Positions 34,836 to 43,248 of a stretch of 45,437 bases of DNA are shown here, one piece after another; position 1 is the first letter of the stretch, and each line of letters opens with the position of its first letter. Made by a program: the position numbers and the translations under genes. This DNA is from Lachnospiraceae bacterium. GTDB taxonomy: Bacteria; Bacillota; Clostridia; Lachnospirales; Lachnospiraceae. Below the pieces are notes generated by a model. The model was not told the DNA's origin. It was given only the letters and a program-made list of their open reading frames with translations, and searched no databases. The stretch covers positions 1 to 45,437 of the forward strand of contig JALENY010000040.1 in the NCBI GenBank assembly GCA_022767285.1, in the 5' to 3' direction.

Positions 34836-34864
34836 TTGACTTAGTGTGTGATACACGATATAAT
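34836..34864 (+). promoter_or_regulatory. padR promoter P1 with dyad operator
   Basis: TTGACT (34836-34841) and a perfect TATAAT (34859-34864) are separated by 17 bases. The spacer contains GTGTGTGATACAC (34844-34856), a dyad GTGT-N5-ACAC. PadR regulators commonly bind such short dyads, so autoregulation is likely. Confidence 0.75.
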
Positions 34865-35012
34865 TTATAAAATAATGATAGAAAATATAAAATAAAATAA
34901 ATATCAAAATAAAATTAAATATTAAATAACATATATAATAATATAATCAATAATTTTATATAATAATATTTTTACTATAATTTATATAATATAATAATAT
35001 ATTATTTAAAAT
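34865..35012. other. Extremely AT-rich tract between the two padR promoters
   Basis: Only six of these 148 bases are G or C (about 4%). No ORF is present. Repeats of ATATAAT and AAATAA occur throughout. It could act as a flexible or bent spacer, an upstream element, or a site for nucleoid proteins. Confidence 0.85.
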
Positions 35013-35034
35013 AGTGTGCGGTACACAGTATAAG
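35006..35034 (+). promoter_or_regulatory. padR promoter P2 with the same dyad operator
   Basis: TTAAAA (35006-35011) and TATAAG (35029-35034) are separated by 17 bases. The spacer contains GTGTGCGGTACAC (35014-35026), matching the P1 operator at 11 of 13 bases and at exactly the same offset from the -35 box. Confidence 0.65.
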
Positions 35035-35061
35035 GGTATACGGTGACCGGGGGGAGTGCAC

Positions 35062-35397
35062 ATGGGTCAAAAAGAGGAGATTGTTTCGGGCCTGACCATG
35101 GAGCTGCGTCGGGGGACGATTGTTCTGTGCGTACTGAGCCAACTGAATGAACCGACGTATGGATACAGTCTGGTGAATGTTTTATCGGGAAGCGGAATCC
35201 CGATGGAGACAAATACGTTGTATCCGCTGCTGCGCAGATTAGAGAAACAGGGGCTTCTTCAGAGTTCCTGGGAAACCGGCGGAGCCAAACCGCGAAAATA
35301 CTATGTGATTACAGATTTTGGCCGGGAAGTGTACGAGGAACTGAAAAGACAGTGGAAACTGTCGACGGAGCATATGGAAAAACTGCTGGAGGGCTAA
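35062..35397 (+). CDS. PadR-family transcriptional regulator
   Basis: The 111-residue protein is a short PadR: LRRGTIVLCVLSQLNEPTYGYSLVNVL (helices of the winged helix), TNTLYPLLRRLEKQGLLQSSW (recognition helix and wing), then KPRKYYVITDFGREVYEELK. PadR dimers repress promoters and respond to small molecules or partner proteins. ATG 35062 follows GGGGGAG by five bases. The two duplicated operators upstream suggest autoregulation. The next gene encodes a small membrane protein of the type often paired with PadR. Confidence 0.93.
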   Translation: MGQKEEIVSGLTMELRRGTIVLCVLSQLNEPTYGYSLVNVLSGSGIPMETNTLYPLLRRLEKQGLLQSSWETGGAKPRKYYVITDFGREVYEELKRQWKLSTEHMEKLLEG

Positions 35398-35463
35398 GCT
35401 GAAATAAACAGATTTTCATTACTATTTGCGCCGTTGGACAAAAGCGATGAAATGGGGACTAAG

Positions 35464-35910
35464 ATGCATAATAAAATGACAAAACGATATATAGATAAAG
35501 TTGTAGAATATTTGCCGCTTCGTGACCGCCGAAAAGCGAGAACAGTGATTAACGGGATGATCCACATGAATCTGGAAGAGTATACAGATGGTCACAGACC
35601 GACAAACTCGGATGTTCGCGCAGTGCTGCGGGAGATGGGCAGACCGCGGGAATTGGCCAATGCCTATTATGAGGAATTTCATCAGCCGTTGTTACGGCCA
35701 TTTAATATAAAAAAAGTGCTTGCTTGGATCATGCGGATGCTCTCCGCCCTGGCCTTAGTGCTGGTATCGGTTGGAGTTGTTGGCCTGATTTTTGGAACGG
35801 CTAATATGGGATGTATGGTATCCGGGACTATTTTGGGCGTTTTGGTGGTCTTATACCAGATGGCTGTTGCGCCCAGTGAGAAGTATGTTATTCATGATGT
35901 GCAGCAGTAA
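35464..35910 (+). CDS. PadR-associated membrane protein (HAAS-like)
   Basis: The 148-residue protein has a helical N-terminal module (about 1-75; TKRYIDKVVEYLPLRDRRKARTVINGMI, then EMGRPRELANAYYEE). This resembles the HAAS/DUF1700 domains found beside PadR. It ends in two hydrophobic helices (about 94-138). Such proteins probably form membrane-linked partners of PadR, but their mode of action is not well established. ATG 35464 follows GGGG by six bases; a TTG at 35434 in frame is unlikely. It is 66 bases after padR and likely co-transcribed. Confidence 0.75.
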   Translation: MHNKMTKRYIDKVVEYLPLRDRRKARTVINGMIHMNLEEYTDGHRPTNSDVRAVLREMGRPRELANAYYEEFHQPLLRPFNIKKVLAWIMRMLSALALVLVSVGVVGLIFGTANMGCMVSGTILGVLVVLYQMAVAPSEKYVIHDVQQ

Positions 35911-35998
35911 AATGGAAGACGTGTGAGACGATAGACTTTCATTATATTGGGGATGCCGGTTAAAAACGGTGAAAGATAAACGAATAGAGAATAAATAA

Positions 35999-36109
35999 GG
36001 GCGTTGCAAAATAGATGAGTAATCAGCTATGGAGTAGCGCTCCATTTTTGATAAAAAACGAGGGAGCCTCGCTCCGCAACTGACGAATCAGTTATTTTGC
36101 GACACTCCC
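35999..36109 (+). other. Multi-hairpin intergenic element, possible structured RNA or small mobile repeat
   Basis: Outer arms GCAAAATA (36006-36013) and TATTTTGC (36093-36100) enclose three hairpins: ATGGAG/CTCCAT (36029-36045), CGAGG/CCTCG (36059-36071) and AACTGA-CGAA-TCAGTT (36078-36093). The pairing extends outward with G-U and G-C pairs to GGG at 35999 and CCC near 36109. No ORF is present. The adjacent 75 bases up to 36185 hold nothing I recognise. Confidence 0.55.
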
Positions 36110-36185
36110 ATCATATATCTTGTGATAAAAACGGAATTCATACTCCAAAGGCATATCACAGAAGAAATACTCATCTGTCTGAAAA

Positions 36186-36938
36186 TCAGCACGAAGCCTT
36201 AAAATTAATAGACATTTCCGGATCGCGTCTGTCCAGTTGATGCAGCACATCTGTGTAAAAATAGGCCATCGTCATATTGATATATGGCTGAATCCATAAC
36301 AATCCGATTCCGAAACTTAACGAACCAAGGAAGATCCACCCAAGGAACGACAGATTAATATAAAAATAGCGTCCCTTATTTCCTCGCATGAGTCTGGCAC
36401 TGAGCTTCATGGAGGCAATTGCGCCCATTTCCGTAAAATCAAGCAGCAGATAGGTGCTCAGGGCGAAAAACAGTGACAATATTAATGAAACAACACTCCC
36501 GACAAGTGTACAGAGACTGCTGATTATGATAGAATAAGAGAAGTTCTCTGTTGTTGAAGAGAATGAAAGCATCAGTGAAGGAAACTGAAAAACTGTTTCA
36601 ATCAGAGTGAGAATCAGAGCCACGATCAAAAACCGGTCAGGATGCATTTTGAATGCAGCAAAAAGATCGCTGATCCGATATTCGCGGCCGCGGCAGATAT
36701 TCAGGAAAAAGTAAGCACTGCCGGCTGAAAAAAGACTTCCGATCAATCCTACGATCAATGAGGCAATCAGATAAATGATTATGCCGAAAGGTGTATATGC
36801 GCGGGCTAAGGGTACCGTGGCACAGGATAAAAGTATTAAAATCAGAATTTCCAAAACAGAAAATCCTACGGCAATACCCCATTTTCCGGCCAGATTATTG
36901 CGGGCCATTTCTTTCAGTTCTGCACTGCTGTGTTTCAT
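36186..36938 (-). CDS. DUF975 family membrane protein
   Basis: The 250-residue protein has about six hydrophobic helices and the DUF975 N-terminus ELKEMARNNLAGKWGIAVG. ARLMRGNKGRYFYINLSFLGWIFLG and a C-terminal YINMTMAYFYTDVL are also typical. The function is unknown. ATG 36938 lies behind GGAG; a longer open frame continues upstream but overlaps the divergent gene and lacks family similarity. It is divergent from the DUF2752 gene with only 37 bases between start codons, so the promoters must overlap. Confidence 0.85.
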   Translation of the reverse strand: MKHSSAELKEMARNNLAGKWGIAVGFSVLEILILILLSCATVPLARAYTPFGIIIYLIASLIVGLIGSLFSAGSAYFFLNICRGREYRISDLFAAFKMHPDRFLIVALILTLIETVFQFPSLMLSFSSTTENFSYSIIISSLCTLVGSVVSLILSLFFALSTYLLLDFTEMGAIASMKLSARLMRGNKGRYFYINLSFLGWIFLGSLSFGIGLLWIQPYINMTMAYFYTDVLHQLDRRDPEMSINFKASC

Positions 36939-36975
36939 ATTATTATCACTCCAATCATTCATAGAAAGGTTTTTT

Positions 36976-37410
36976 ATGCGTCCGAGTCTCTCAAAAAAAG
37001 AAGAAAGAATCTTATATTGGGCTGCGCTCATACTGCTTCTTACAGCTGTCTTGATATTTATAGCAGAAAAGGTTACAGGAAAGCATTTGTACGATTTTAT
37101 GCCGCCATGCCTTTTCCTGAGTCTGACCGGCCTGTATTGTCCCGGGTGCGGCGGAACCAGAGCCATCCGCTTCCTGCTGCAGGGACAGTTGATCAAATCG
37201 CTCCTGTATCATCCGCTGGTTCCCTACACAGCTGTTCTTGGTGGCTGGTATCTGATCAGCCATACGGTCGAACTGGTGTCAAAAGGGAAATATCCGGTGG
37301 GAATGCGTTACCGGGATGTTTACCTGTATGGTGCACTTGGCCTGGTTCTGATTAACTGGACTGTAAAAAATCTGTTCATCTTGTTATGCGGTATACATCT
37401 TTTGCAATAA
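36976..37410 (+). CDS. DUF2752 family membrane protein
   Basis: The 144-residue protein has about three hydrophobic helices and the family motif LYCPGCGGTRAIRFLLQG (about residues 54-71), with its CPGCGGTR loop. Length and motif are standard for DUF2752; the function is unknown. ATG 36976 lies behind GAAAGG. It is convergent with the low-complexity gene, whose stop codon is only six bases away; a short ATCAGA/TCTGAT hairpin near 37415-37435 could serve both. Confidence 0.85.
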   Translation: MRPSLSKKEERILYWAALILLLTAVLIFIAEKVTGKHLYDFMPPCLFLSLTGLYCPGCGGTRAIRFLLQGQLIKSLLYHPLVPYTAVLGGWYLISHTVELVSKGKYPVGMRYRDVYLYGALGLVLINWTVKNLFILLCGIHLLQ

Positions 37411-37415
37411 ACCAA

Positions 37416-38153
37416 TCAGATATAATTGTCTGATGGGGTTTCGTGAATATATTCATGGAGATAATCGTCGTAGGGATCATCTCCATAGAAATAGTCCTCA
37501 TAGTGGTCATCTCCACGGAAATAGTCATTGTAGGGACCATTGTCATAAAGATAATCATCGTAGTAATCATCTTCATACTGGGAGTTATTATAATAATCAC
37601 CCTTATACAGATAATCTTCCCACTCTTCCATAAATTCTTCCAGACCGGATTCGGTGCTTATATCATAATTTTTCATGATATTCAGCATATCACTCATGAT
37701 ACCGGAGGAAAATGCAAAGACAACACATACAATCAGGAAAATGGCAGTCAGTGCGAGGCTGCCGATGGAGAGTCCCATACCGACTTTTGCCTGTATATTC
37801 ATATGTCTTCCTCGTCGTGACAAAAGGGCGAAAATAATGCCCAGGGCGCCGATCGGTATTCCGAAACCACCGCAGCAAAGAGATACAATAGAAGCGATTC
37901 CCAGTACCAGGGATGCGACGGACATGCCGTTTGCAGCCGATGGATGGTATCCGTTGTTTTGACTGTTCGGATCGGTGTAATTGTAATTTCTGTTGTTGGA
38001 GTAGTTATTATAATCATTATTGTAATTGTCATTACAAGTGCTGTTATAATGGTTATCGTAATTACGGTTGTAATCACTGTTATAATTATCGTTGTGATTG
38101 CTGGTGGAATTATCAGAATCATTGCGATTTGAATAATAATCGTTTGGATCCAT
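37416..38153 (-). CDS. DUF4190-like membrane protein with low-complexity ends
   Basis: The 245-residue protein has a central two-helix membrane hairpin (about 75-150; GMSVASLVLGIASIVSLCCGGFGIPIGALG, then AKVGMGLSIGSLALTAIFLIVCVVFAFSSG) of the DUF4190 type. An asparagine/tyrosine/aspartate-rich N-terminus of about 70 residues precedes it. An acidic, tyrosine-rich tail of about 65 residues (DYLY and EDYFYGDD units) follows it. The ends look disordered and prion-like. GGAGG lies six bases before ATG. The simple repeats also create long open frames on the other strand, which I regard as artefacts. Confidence 0.8.
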   Translation of the reverse strand: MDPNDYYSNRNDSDNSTSNHNDNYNSDYNRNYDNHYNSTCNDNYNNDYNNYSNNRNYNYTDPNSQNNGYHPSAANGMSVASLVLGIASIVSLCCGGFGIPIGALGIIFALLSRRGRHMNIQAKVGMGLSIGSLALTAIFLIVCVVFAFSSGIMSDMLNIMKNYDISTESGLEEFMEEWEDYLYKGDYYNNSQYEDDYYDDYLYDNGPYNDYFRGDDHYEDYFYGDDPYDDYLHEYIHETPSDNYI

Positions 38154-38184
38154 AGGCGGCCTCCGTTTCTGTGTTTATTTACTT

Positions 38185-38213
38185 AGTATAGCACACCTTT
38201 TTATGGGCTACAA
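38185..38213 (-). promoter_or_regulatory. Probable promoter of the DUF4190-like gene
   Basis: On the minus strand TTGTAG (complement of 38208-38213) and TATACT (complement of 38185-38190) are separated by 17 bases, about 31 bases before the start codon. Confidence 0.5.
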
Positions 38214-38299
38214 GAGCGTGTGGAATACCACTGGTGAAATTGGCCGAAACATAGAAAAACCCAAGACATGATTCGCTAAGAACAGTGATTCGGTTCGTG

Positions 38300-38328
38300 T
38301 TGCCATAAAAGAACGGAAATAGTATAAT
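38300..38328 (+). promoter_or_regulatory. Promoter of tex
   Basis: TTGCCA (38300-38305) and a perfect TATAAT (38323-38328) are separated by 17 bases. A small GAGTC/GACTC hairpin followed by TTTTT (38341-38364) lies between promoter and start codon and could attenuate transcription weakly. Confidence 0.75.
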
Positions 38329-38377
38329 GTTGGAAAGGAGTCCGAAGAAGAGACTCTTTTTAATAGTAGGAGGTTTT

Positions 38378-40528
38378 ATGGACATTTTACAGAAAATAAC
38401 AGAAGAATTACAGGTAAAGAAATGGCAAGTGGAAGCTGCTGTGGGATTGATTGACGAGGGGAATACCATTCCGTTTATTTCACGTTATCGAAAGGAAGCT
38501 ACCGGCTCTCTGAATGATGAACAGCTTCGCAATCTCCATGAGAGGCTTTTGTATCTTCGCAATCTGGAAGAGAAAAAGGCAAGTGTCCTGGCAAGTATAG
38601 AGGAACAGGGAAAACTGACGAAAGAGCTGCGCGCTCAGATCGAGGCTGCTCAGACGCTGGTCGTGGTGGAAGATCTATATCGCCCTTACCGGCCCAAACG
38701 GCGGACCAGAGCGACCATAGCAAAAGAAAAAGGGCTGGAACCCCTGGCCGATATAATTGCTCTTCAGATGACGAATAAGCCCATTGAAGCGGAAGCGGAA
38801 GCATTTTTAAATGAAGAAAAAGAAGTCACAACAGTTGCAGATGCCATAAATGGAGCAAAGGACATTCTTGCGGAGCGCGTTTCGGATGAAGCGGATTACC
38901 GGATCTATATTCGAAAGCTGACTGCAAAATCAGGAAAAGTCGTATCTGCGGCAAAAGACGAAAAGACTCAGTCCGTATATGAGATGTATTATAATTATGA
39001 GGAGCCGGTGGGCAAAGTCGCTGGCCATCGCACGCTGGCACTGAATCGCGGAGAAAAGGAAAAAATTCTGACCGTGAAAATCGAAGCACCTGAGGAAGAC
39101 ATTCTTCGTTATCTGCGCAAACAGGTGATTACAAAACAGAACCCATATACAACACCGATTCTGACAGAGGTGGTGGAAGACAGCTATAAGCGTCTGATCG
39201 CACCGGCCATTGAGCGGGAAATTCGAAACGACATGACCGAGAAAGCGGAAGAAGGGGCGATCAGAGTTTTCGGTAAAAATCTGGAACAGCTTCTCATGCA
39301 GCCGCCCATCAGCGGACAGGTGGTGCTGGGATGGGATCCGGCTTTCCGTACCGGATGTAAACTGGCCGTGGTAGACCAGACCGGAAAGGTGCTGGATACA
39401 ACCGTTATTTATCCTACTGCGCCCACTACACCGGCAAAAATCGCGGCAGCAAAAGATACACTGAAAAAACTGATTAAAAAATACCACATTACCCTGATTT
39501 CCGTGGGAAACGGAACCGCATCCCGTGAATCGGAGCAGATTATTGTGGAGCTTTTAAAGGAAATCAAAGAGCCGGTTCGGTACGTGATTACAAATGAAGC
39601 GGGAGCCTCTGTCTATTCAGCCAGCAAACTGGCAACGGAAGAATTCCCGAATTTTGATGTGGGACAGCGAAGCGCGGCTTCCATTGCCCGCCGGGTGCAG
39701 GATCCGCTGGCTGAATTGGTAAAAATTGATCCAAAGTCCATCGGTGTCGGCCAGTATCAGCATGATATGAACCAGAAGCGTCTTGGTGAGGCTTTAAATG
39801 GCGTGGTGGAAGACAGTGTGAACAAAGTTGGGGTAGACTTAAATACGGCGTCCGCATCCCTGCTGGAATATATTTCCGGAATCAGCAAGACGATAGCCAA
39901 AAATATTGTGGCCTACCGTGAGGCCAACGGAACCTTCCACAGCAGACGGGAACTTTTGAAGGTGGAAAAACTTGGACCGAAAGCCTTTGAACAATGCGCC
40001 GGATTTACCCGCATCATGGGCGGCGACAATCCGCTGGATGCCACCAGTGTACATCCGGAAAGTTACGAAGCGGCAGAAAGATTGCTGAAAAAACTTGGTT
40101 TTGCCACAAAAGATGTGACAGCTAAAGGTCTGACCGGTTTGTCCCTGATGGTGCGAGATTATAAAAAGATGGCGGCTGAACTGGAAATCGGAGAGCCGAC
40201 TCTGCGCGATATAGTAAAAGAGTTGGAAAAACCGGGCCGTGATCCCCGTGACGAGATGCCCAAACCGATCCTTCGCACGGATGTACTGGAAATGAAAGAT
40301 TTAAAAGAGGGCATGATCTTAAAGGGAACTGTGCGGAACGTGATTGATTTTGGCGCTTTTGTGGATATCGGTGTCCATCAGGATGGTTTGGTGCATATCT
40401 CGCAGATCACCAATGAAAAATTCATCAAACATCCGTTGGAAGTGGTCAGCGTCGGTGACATTGTGGAAGTCAAAGTGCTGAGCGTGGATGAGAAAAAGAA
40501 GAGAATTGCGCTGACAATGATATTGTAG
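38378..40528 (+). CDS. tex: Transcription accessory protein Tex
   Basis: The 716-residue protein has the full Tex layout. A helical N-terminal region (about 1-200) is followed by a YqgF/RNase H-like domain (about 315-440; VVLGWDPAFRTGCKLAVVD). A helix-hairpin-helix part (about 490-560; VGVDLNTASASLLEYISGI) and a C-terminal S1 domain (about 640-715; GMILKGTVRNVIDFGAFVDIG) complete it. Tex binds RNA and RNA polymerase-associated complexes and affects transcription and virulence gene expression in other bacteria. ATG 38378 follows AGGAGG; an ATG at 38327 in frame lies in the -10 box and is excluded. A terminator follows. Confidence 0.96.
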   Translation: MDILQKITEELQVKKWQVEAAVGLIDEGNTIPFISRYRKEATGSLNDEQLRNLHERLLYLRNLEEKKASVLASIEEQGKLTKELRAQIEAAQTLVVVEDLYRPYRPKRRTRATIAKEKGLEPLADIIALQMTNKPIEAEAEAFLNEEKEVTTVADAINGAKDILAERVSDEADYRIYIRKLTAKSGKVVSAAKDEKTQSVYEMYYNYEEPVGKVAGHRTLALNRGEKEKILTVKIEAPEEDILRYLRKQVITKQNPYTTPILTEVVEDSYKRLIAPAIEREIRNDMTEKAEEGAIRVFGKNLEQLLMQPPISGQVVLGWDPAFRTGCKLAVVDQTGKVLDTTVIYPTAPTTPAKIAAAKDTLKKLIKKYHITLISVGNGTASRESEQIIVELLKEIKEPVRYVITNEAGASVYSASKLATEEFPNFDVGQRSAASIARRVQDPLAELVKIDPKSIGVGQYQHDMNQKRLGEALNGVVEDSVNKVGVDLNTASASLLEYISGISKTIAKNIVAYREANGTFHSRRELLKVEKLGPKAFEQCAGFTRIMGGDNPLDATSVHPESYEAAERLLKKLGFATKDVTAKGLTGLSLMVRDYKKMAAELEIGEPTLRDIVKELEKPGRDPRDEMPKPILRTDVLEMKDLKEGMILKGTVRNVIDFGAFVDIGVHQDGLVHISQITNEKFIKHPLEVVSVGDIVEVKVLSVDEKKKRIALTMIL

Positions 40529-40542
40529 AGAAATAAAGTAAG

Positions 40543-40571
40543 AAAAAGGAGCAGATGAATGCTCCTTTTTT
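40543..40571 (+). terminator. Terminator after tex
   Basis: AAAAAGGAGCA (40543-40553) pairs with TGCTCCTTTTT (from 40560) around a 6-base loop, followed by T. Confidence 0.92.
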
Positions 40572-40644
40572 CACTGTGGTGTGTCCAGCGGAACGGAAAT
40601 GCCGGGGAGATACCAATAACATCAGATTGTTACCCGATGTAAGA

Positions 40645-41589
40645 TCAAATGAATGCAAAAACTTTCAAAATATACAACCATCCGGTCAGGGTAAAGGCGC
40701 ATCCCAGAGTGGTTATCATAACAACACTGGAAGTCAGTGTCGCCTCATGTCCCATATTTTTTGCCATGACAAAGCAGCTGACGGTTGTGGCGGAGCCGAG
40801 CATGATCAGAATGGCAACCAACTGACTGCCGCGGAACCCAAGGGACACGGCCAGAGGCAAAAACAGAGCGGCATAACCCACCAGCTTCATAAAACTGCAG
40901 ACAAATGCAGGAAAAAGGCTTCCGGAGCATTTTTTCAGGTCGAAAGATGCTCCCATGGAAAGCAGTCCCAGGGGTGTTGCCAGATTTGAAACATAAGCGA
41001 TGGTTTTGCTCATAACAGCAGGTTGCGGGATGCTCAGCAGAGACCATAGCAGCCCGGCCAGAATACCGAGGATGATTGGATTGGTGATGACACCTTTCAG
41101 TGCTTTAAAAATCAGAGCCATGGTGATTTTTCCATGACCGGGTTTGAAAAATTCCAACACAACCACTGCCATAATATTGTACAGTGGGACGGAACCGATG
41201 ATCATCAGAGGTCCCATATCTGCGTCGCCGTAAATATTCATGATAAGGGCAACACCGAGAATAGCAGCGCTGCTCCGGTAAGAGGCCTGGATAAATTCGC
41301 CCTGACTGACTTTTTTTCGGAAAAAGAGCGAAAGAACAAAAGCCAGCAAAATACTGGCCAGAGTGACCAGAAAACAAAAGGCCACAAAGCGTCCGTCCCA
41401 GGTGGTATGAAAGTCAGAACCGGCCAGGTCCTTAAAAACAAGCAGAGGGAGAGGTACTGCAAAGACAAACTTATTGGCCTGTGCAACAAAATGATCGTCG
41501 ATCAGATTGATTCTGCGGAAGAAAAATCCGAGAACCATAAGAAGGAAGACAGGCATAGTGGCGTTCAGACAAAACAGAAAATTTTCCAT
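40645..41589 (-). CDS. AEC family (auxin-efflux-carrier-like) transporter
   Basis: The 314-residue protein has about ten hydrophobic helices in the AEC pattern: NATMPVFLLMVLGFFFRRINLI at the N-terminus, GVITNPIILGILAGLLW in the middle, and IAYVSNLATPLGLLSMGASFDL before the last helices. Members export or import small carboxylates such as malate or malonate; the substrate here is unknown. GGAG lies 11 bases before ATG. It is convergent with tex, whose terminator lies between them, and divergent from the alcohol dehydrogenase gene. Confidence 0.88.
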   Translation of the reverse strand: MENFLFCLNATMPVFLLMVLGFFFRRINLIDDHFVAQANKFVFAVPLPLLVFKDLAGSDFHTTWDGRFVAFCFLVTLASILLAFVLSLFFRKKVSQGEFIQASYRSSAAILGVALIMNIYGDADMGPLMIIGSVPLYNIMAVVVLEFFKPGHGKITMALIFKALKGVITNPIILGILAGLLWSLLSIPQPAVMSKTIAYVSNLATPLGLLSMGASFDLKKCSGSLFPAFVCSFMKLVGYAALFLPLAVSLGFRGSQLVAILIMLGSATTVSCFVMAKNMGHEATLTSSVVMITTLGCAFTLTGWLYILKVFAFI

Positions 41590-41972
41590 AATTAATATGC
41601 TCCTGATGTATTGTGATTATTGACATTAAATATAGCAGCCCGGGCCCGAAATCATGCGGTATTATTCGGCTGTGTACGTTGAATACCCAGGCATTTGCTT
41701 TTATTAAACGCATTTTCGCTGTTGGATCGATGCTTTGAGTGTTCCTATTATACCAAACCCCTGGAGGAATAACCAGCTGGGATACACAGAAATTTTGATC
41801 CGGACATGAATTTTTAAATTTCAGTGCAAAGTTAGATTTCACAGGGGTTTAAAATTTTCAGCATTTATAATCTTTGATTCGAAATATTATTGTCTCCGGA
41901 AGTAATCCTCTGGTACAATAAAAAACAGAAACTGATATATTTATGATAAGCAGCGCGAAAGGGGACGAAATA
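41590..41972. other. Divergent intergenic region between the AEC transporter and alcohol dehydrogenase genes
   Basis: The 383 bases hold no convincing ORF. A probable minus-strand promoter (TGGTTA, complement of 41770-41775; TATAAT, complement of 41747-41752; 17-base spacer) would serve the AEC gene. A plus-strand promoter (TTGTCT 41890-41895; TACAAT 41914-41919; 18-base spacer) would serve the dehydrogenase. Nothing else stands out in the remaining AT-rich sequence. Confidence 0.5.
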
Positions 41973-43046
41973 ATGTTTTTTTATATGCCGACAAGAGTTT
42001 ACAGTGAGAAAGATTGTGTGAAGAACCACGGAAAAGAGCTGTGCTCTCTGGGAACGAAAGCATTGATCGTGACGGGGAAAAAATCTTCAGGAAAAAACGG
42101 GTCTCTGCAGGATGTGGAATCTGCATTGGAACAAAATGGAGTTCCCTATGTGATTTATAATCAGATCGAAGAAAATCCATCTATAGAGACTGTGATGGAC
42201 GCCCGGGAATTCGGATTGAAAGAAGGGGCAGATTTTGTGATCGGAATTGGCGGCGGTTCGCCAATGGATGCAGCGAAGGCGATTGCTCTTATGATGAAGC
42301 ATTCAAAGAAAAGTGCAGATTTTCTATATGAAAAGGGTGCCGATGATGCCTATCCGGTGGCGGCAGTACCGACTACTTGCGGCACCGGTTCAGAGACAAC
42401 ACCCTATTCTATTCTGACGATACATGCAAAACGTACAAAATCCGGTCTTCCGCACCATATTTTTCCTAAATATGCATTTGTTGACGGAAAATACCTGGAA
42501 AGTGCACCGCAAAGTGTTCTGAATGCCACTGCGGTGGACGCGCTGGGACATTTTATCGAAAGCAGGGTGAACACAAAAGCAACGGAGTACAGTATTATGC
42601 TGTGTCGTGCAGGCATGAGCATTTGGGGCAGATGCAAAGAAGTACTGACCGGTGCAAAGCAGGCGGATGAAAAGATCTATGCGGACATGATGAACGCGTC
42701 TACCATAGCAGGTATGGCGATTTCGCATACAGGAACATCGCTTCCCCACGGACTCAGTTATTATCTGACTTATGAGCGCGGTGTGGCACACGGAAGAGCA
42801 GTGGGTGTCTTTCTGCCCGGATATCTGGAAGCTGCGGATGCGGAGGTTCGCGGAGAAATACTGAATATTCTGCAGATGGACTCCATGGAGGAATTCCGGG
42901 GCTTTTTGTCGGAGGTTTTGGGTAAAGTGGAGATTCCGGCTGACCTGAAAGAACGTGCTCTGGAAGGAATTTTGTCCAATCAGGCAAAACTTGCCAATTG
43001 CCCGTTCACAGCGGACCGCGCGGTTCTGGAACATATTTTCCCGTGA
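41973..43046 (+). CDS. Iron-containing alcohol dehydrogenase
   Basis: The 357-residue protein is a group III Fe-type dehydrogenase. GGGSPMDAAKAIA (about 87-99) binds NAD(P), TTCGTGSETTPYSIL is the conserved strand-turn, and metal ligands are provided by DALGHFIES, SHTGTSLPHGLSY and AHGRAVG. It reduces or oxidises alcohols/aldehydes in fermentation; the specific substrate (butanol, 1,3-propanediol, lactaldehyde and so on) cannot be told. ATG 41973 follows AAAGGGG; an open frame 10 codons upstream lacks a site. It is monocistronic, with a hairpin after it. Confidence 0.92.
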   Translation: MFFYMPTRVYSEKDCVKNHGKELCSLGTKALIVTGKKSSGKNGSLQDVESALEQNGVPYVIYNQIEENPSIETVMDAREFGLKEGADFVIGIGGGSPMDAAKAIALMMKHSKKSADFLYEKGADDAYPVAAVPTTCGTGSETTPYSILTIHAKRTKSGLPHHIFPKYAFVDGKYLESAPQSVLNATAVDALGHFIESRVNTKATEYSIMLCRAGMSIWGRCKEVLTGAKQADEKIYADMMNASTIAGMAISHTGTSLPHGLSYYLTYERGVAHGRAVGVFLPGYLEAADAEVRGEILNILQMDSMEEFRGFLSEVLGKVEIPADLKERALEGILSNQAKLANCPFTADRAVLEHIFP

Positions 43047-43087
43047 AGTGAACGAAAGGTTCATCTGGAAGAACCTGATTAAACAAA

Positions 43088-43123
43088 ACGGAGAGCAAAA
43101 AGATATTGATGTTTGCTCTCCGT
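43088..43123 (+). terminator. Terminator-like hairpin after the alcohol dehydrogenase gene
   Basis: ACGGAGAGCAAA (43088-43099) pairs perfectly with TTTGCTCTCCGT (43112-43123). The plus strand lacks a long T-run after it, so efficiency is uncertain. The remaining bases up to 43248 are AT-rich without a visible gene. Confidence 0.55.
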
Positions 43124-43248
43124 ACTGCTTCAAAAGCTGCAGTATATCATCCATGTATTTTTGGTTTACCTCCGATCATGATTGCAGCATTTTTCTTTTT
43201 CATTTAAGTTTCTTTTCTTTTTACTGATCCAATTCCACAAATACCCTC

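Noticed and set aside
36939-37196. N-terminal extension of the DUF975 protein
   Set aside because: It runs through the divergent DUF2752 gene; the family starts at ATG 36938 with a good ribosome binding site.
37443-37820. Long plus-strand open frame rich in Ile and Val over the DUF4190-like gene
   Set aside because: It is an antisense shadow of the repetitive Asn/Asp/Tyr codons; no ribosome binding site and no family resemblance.
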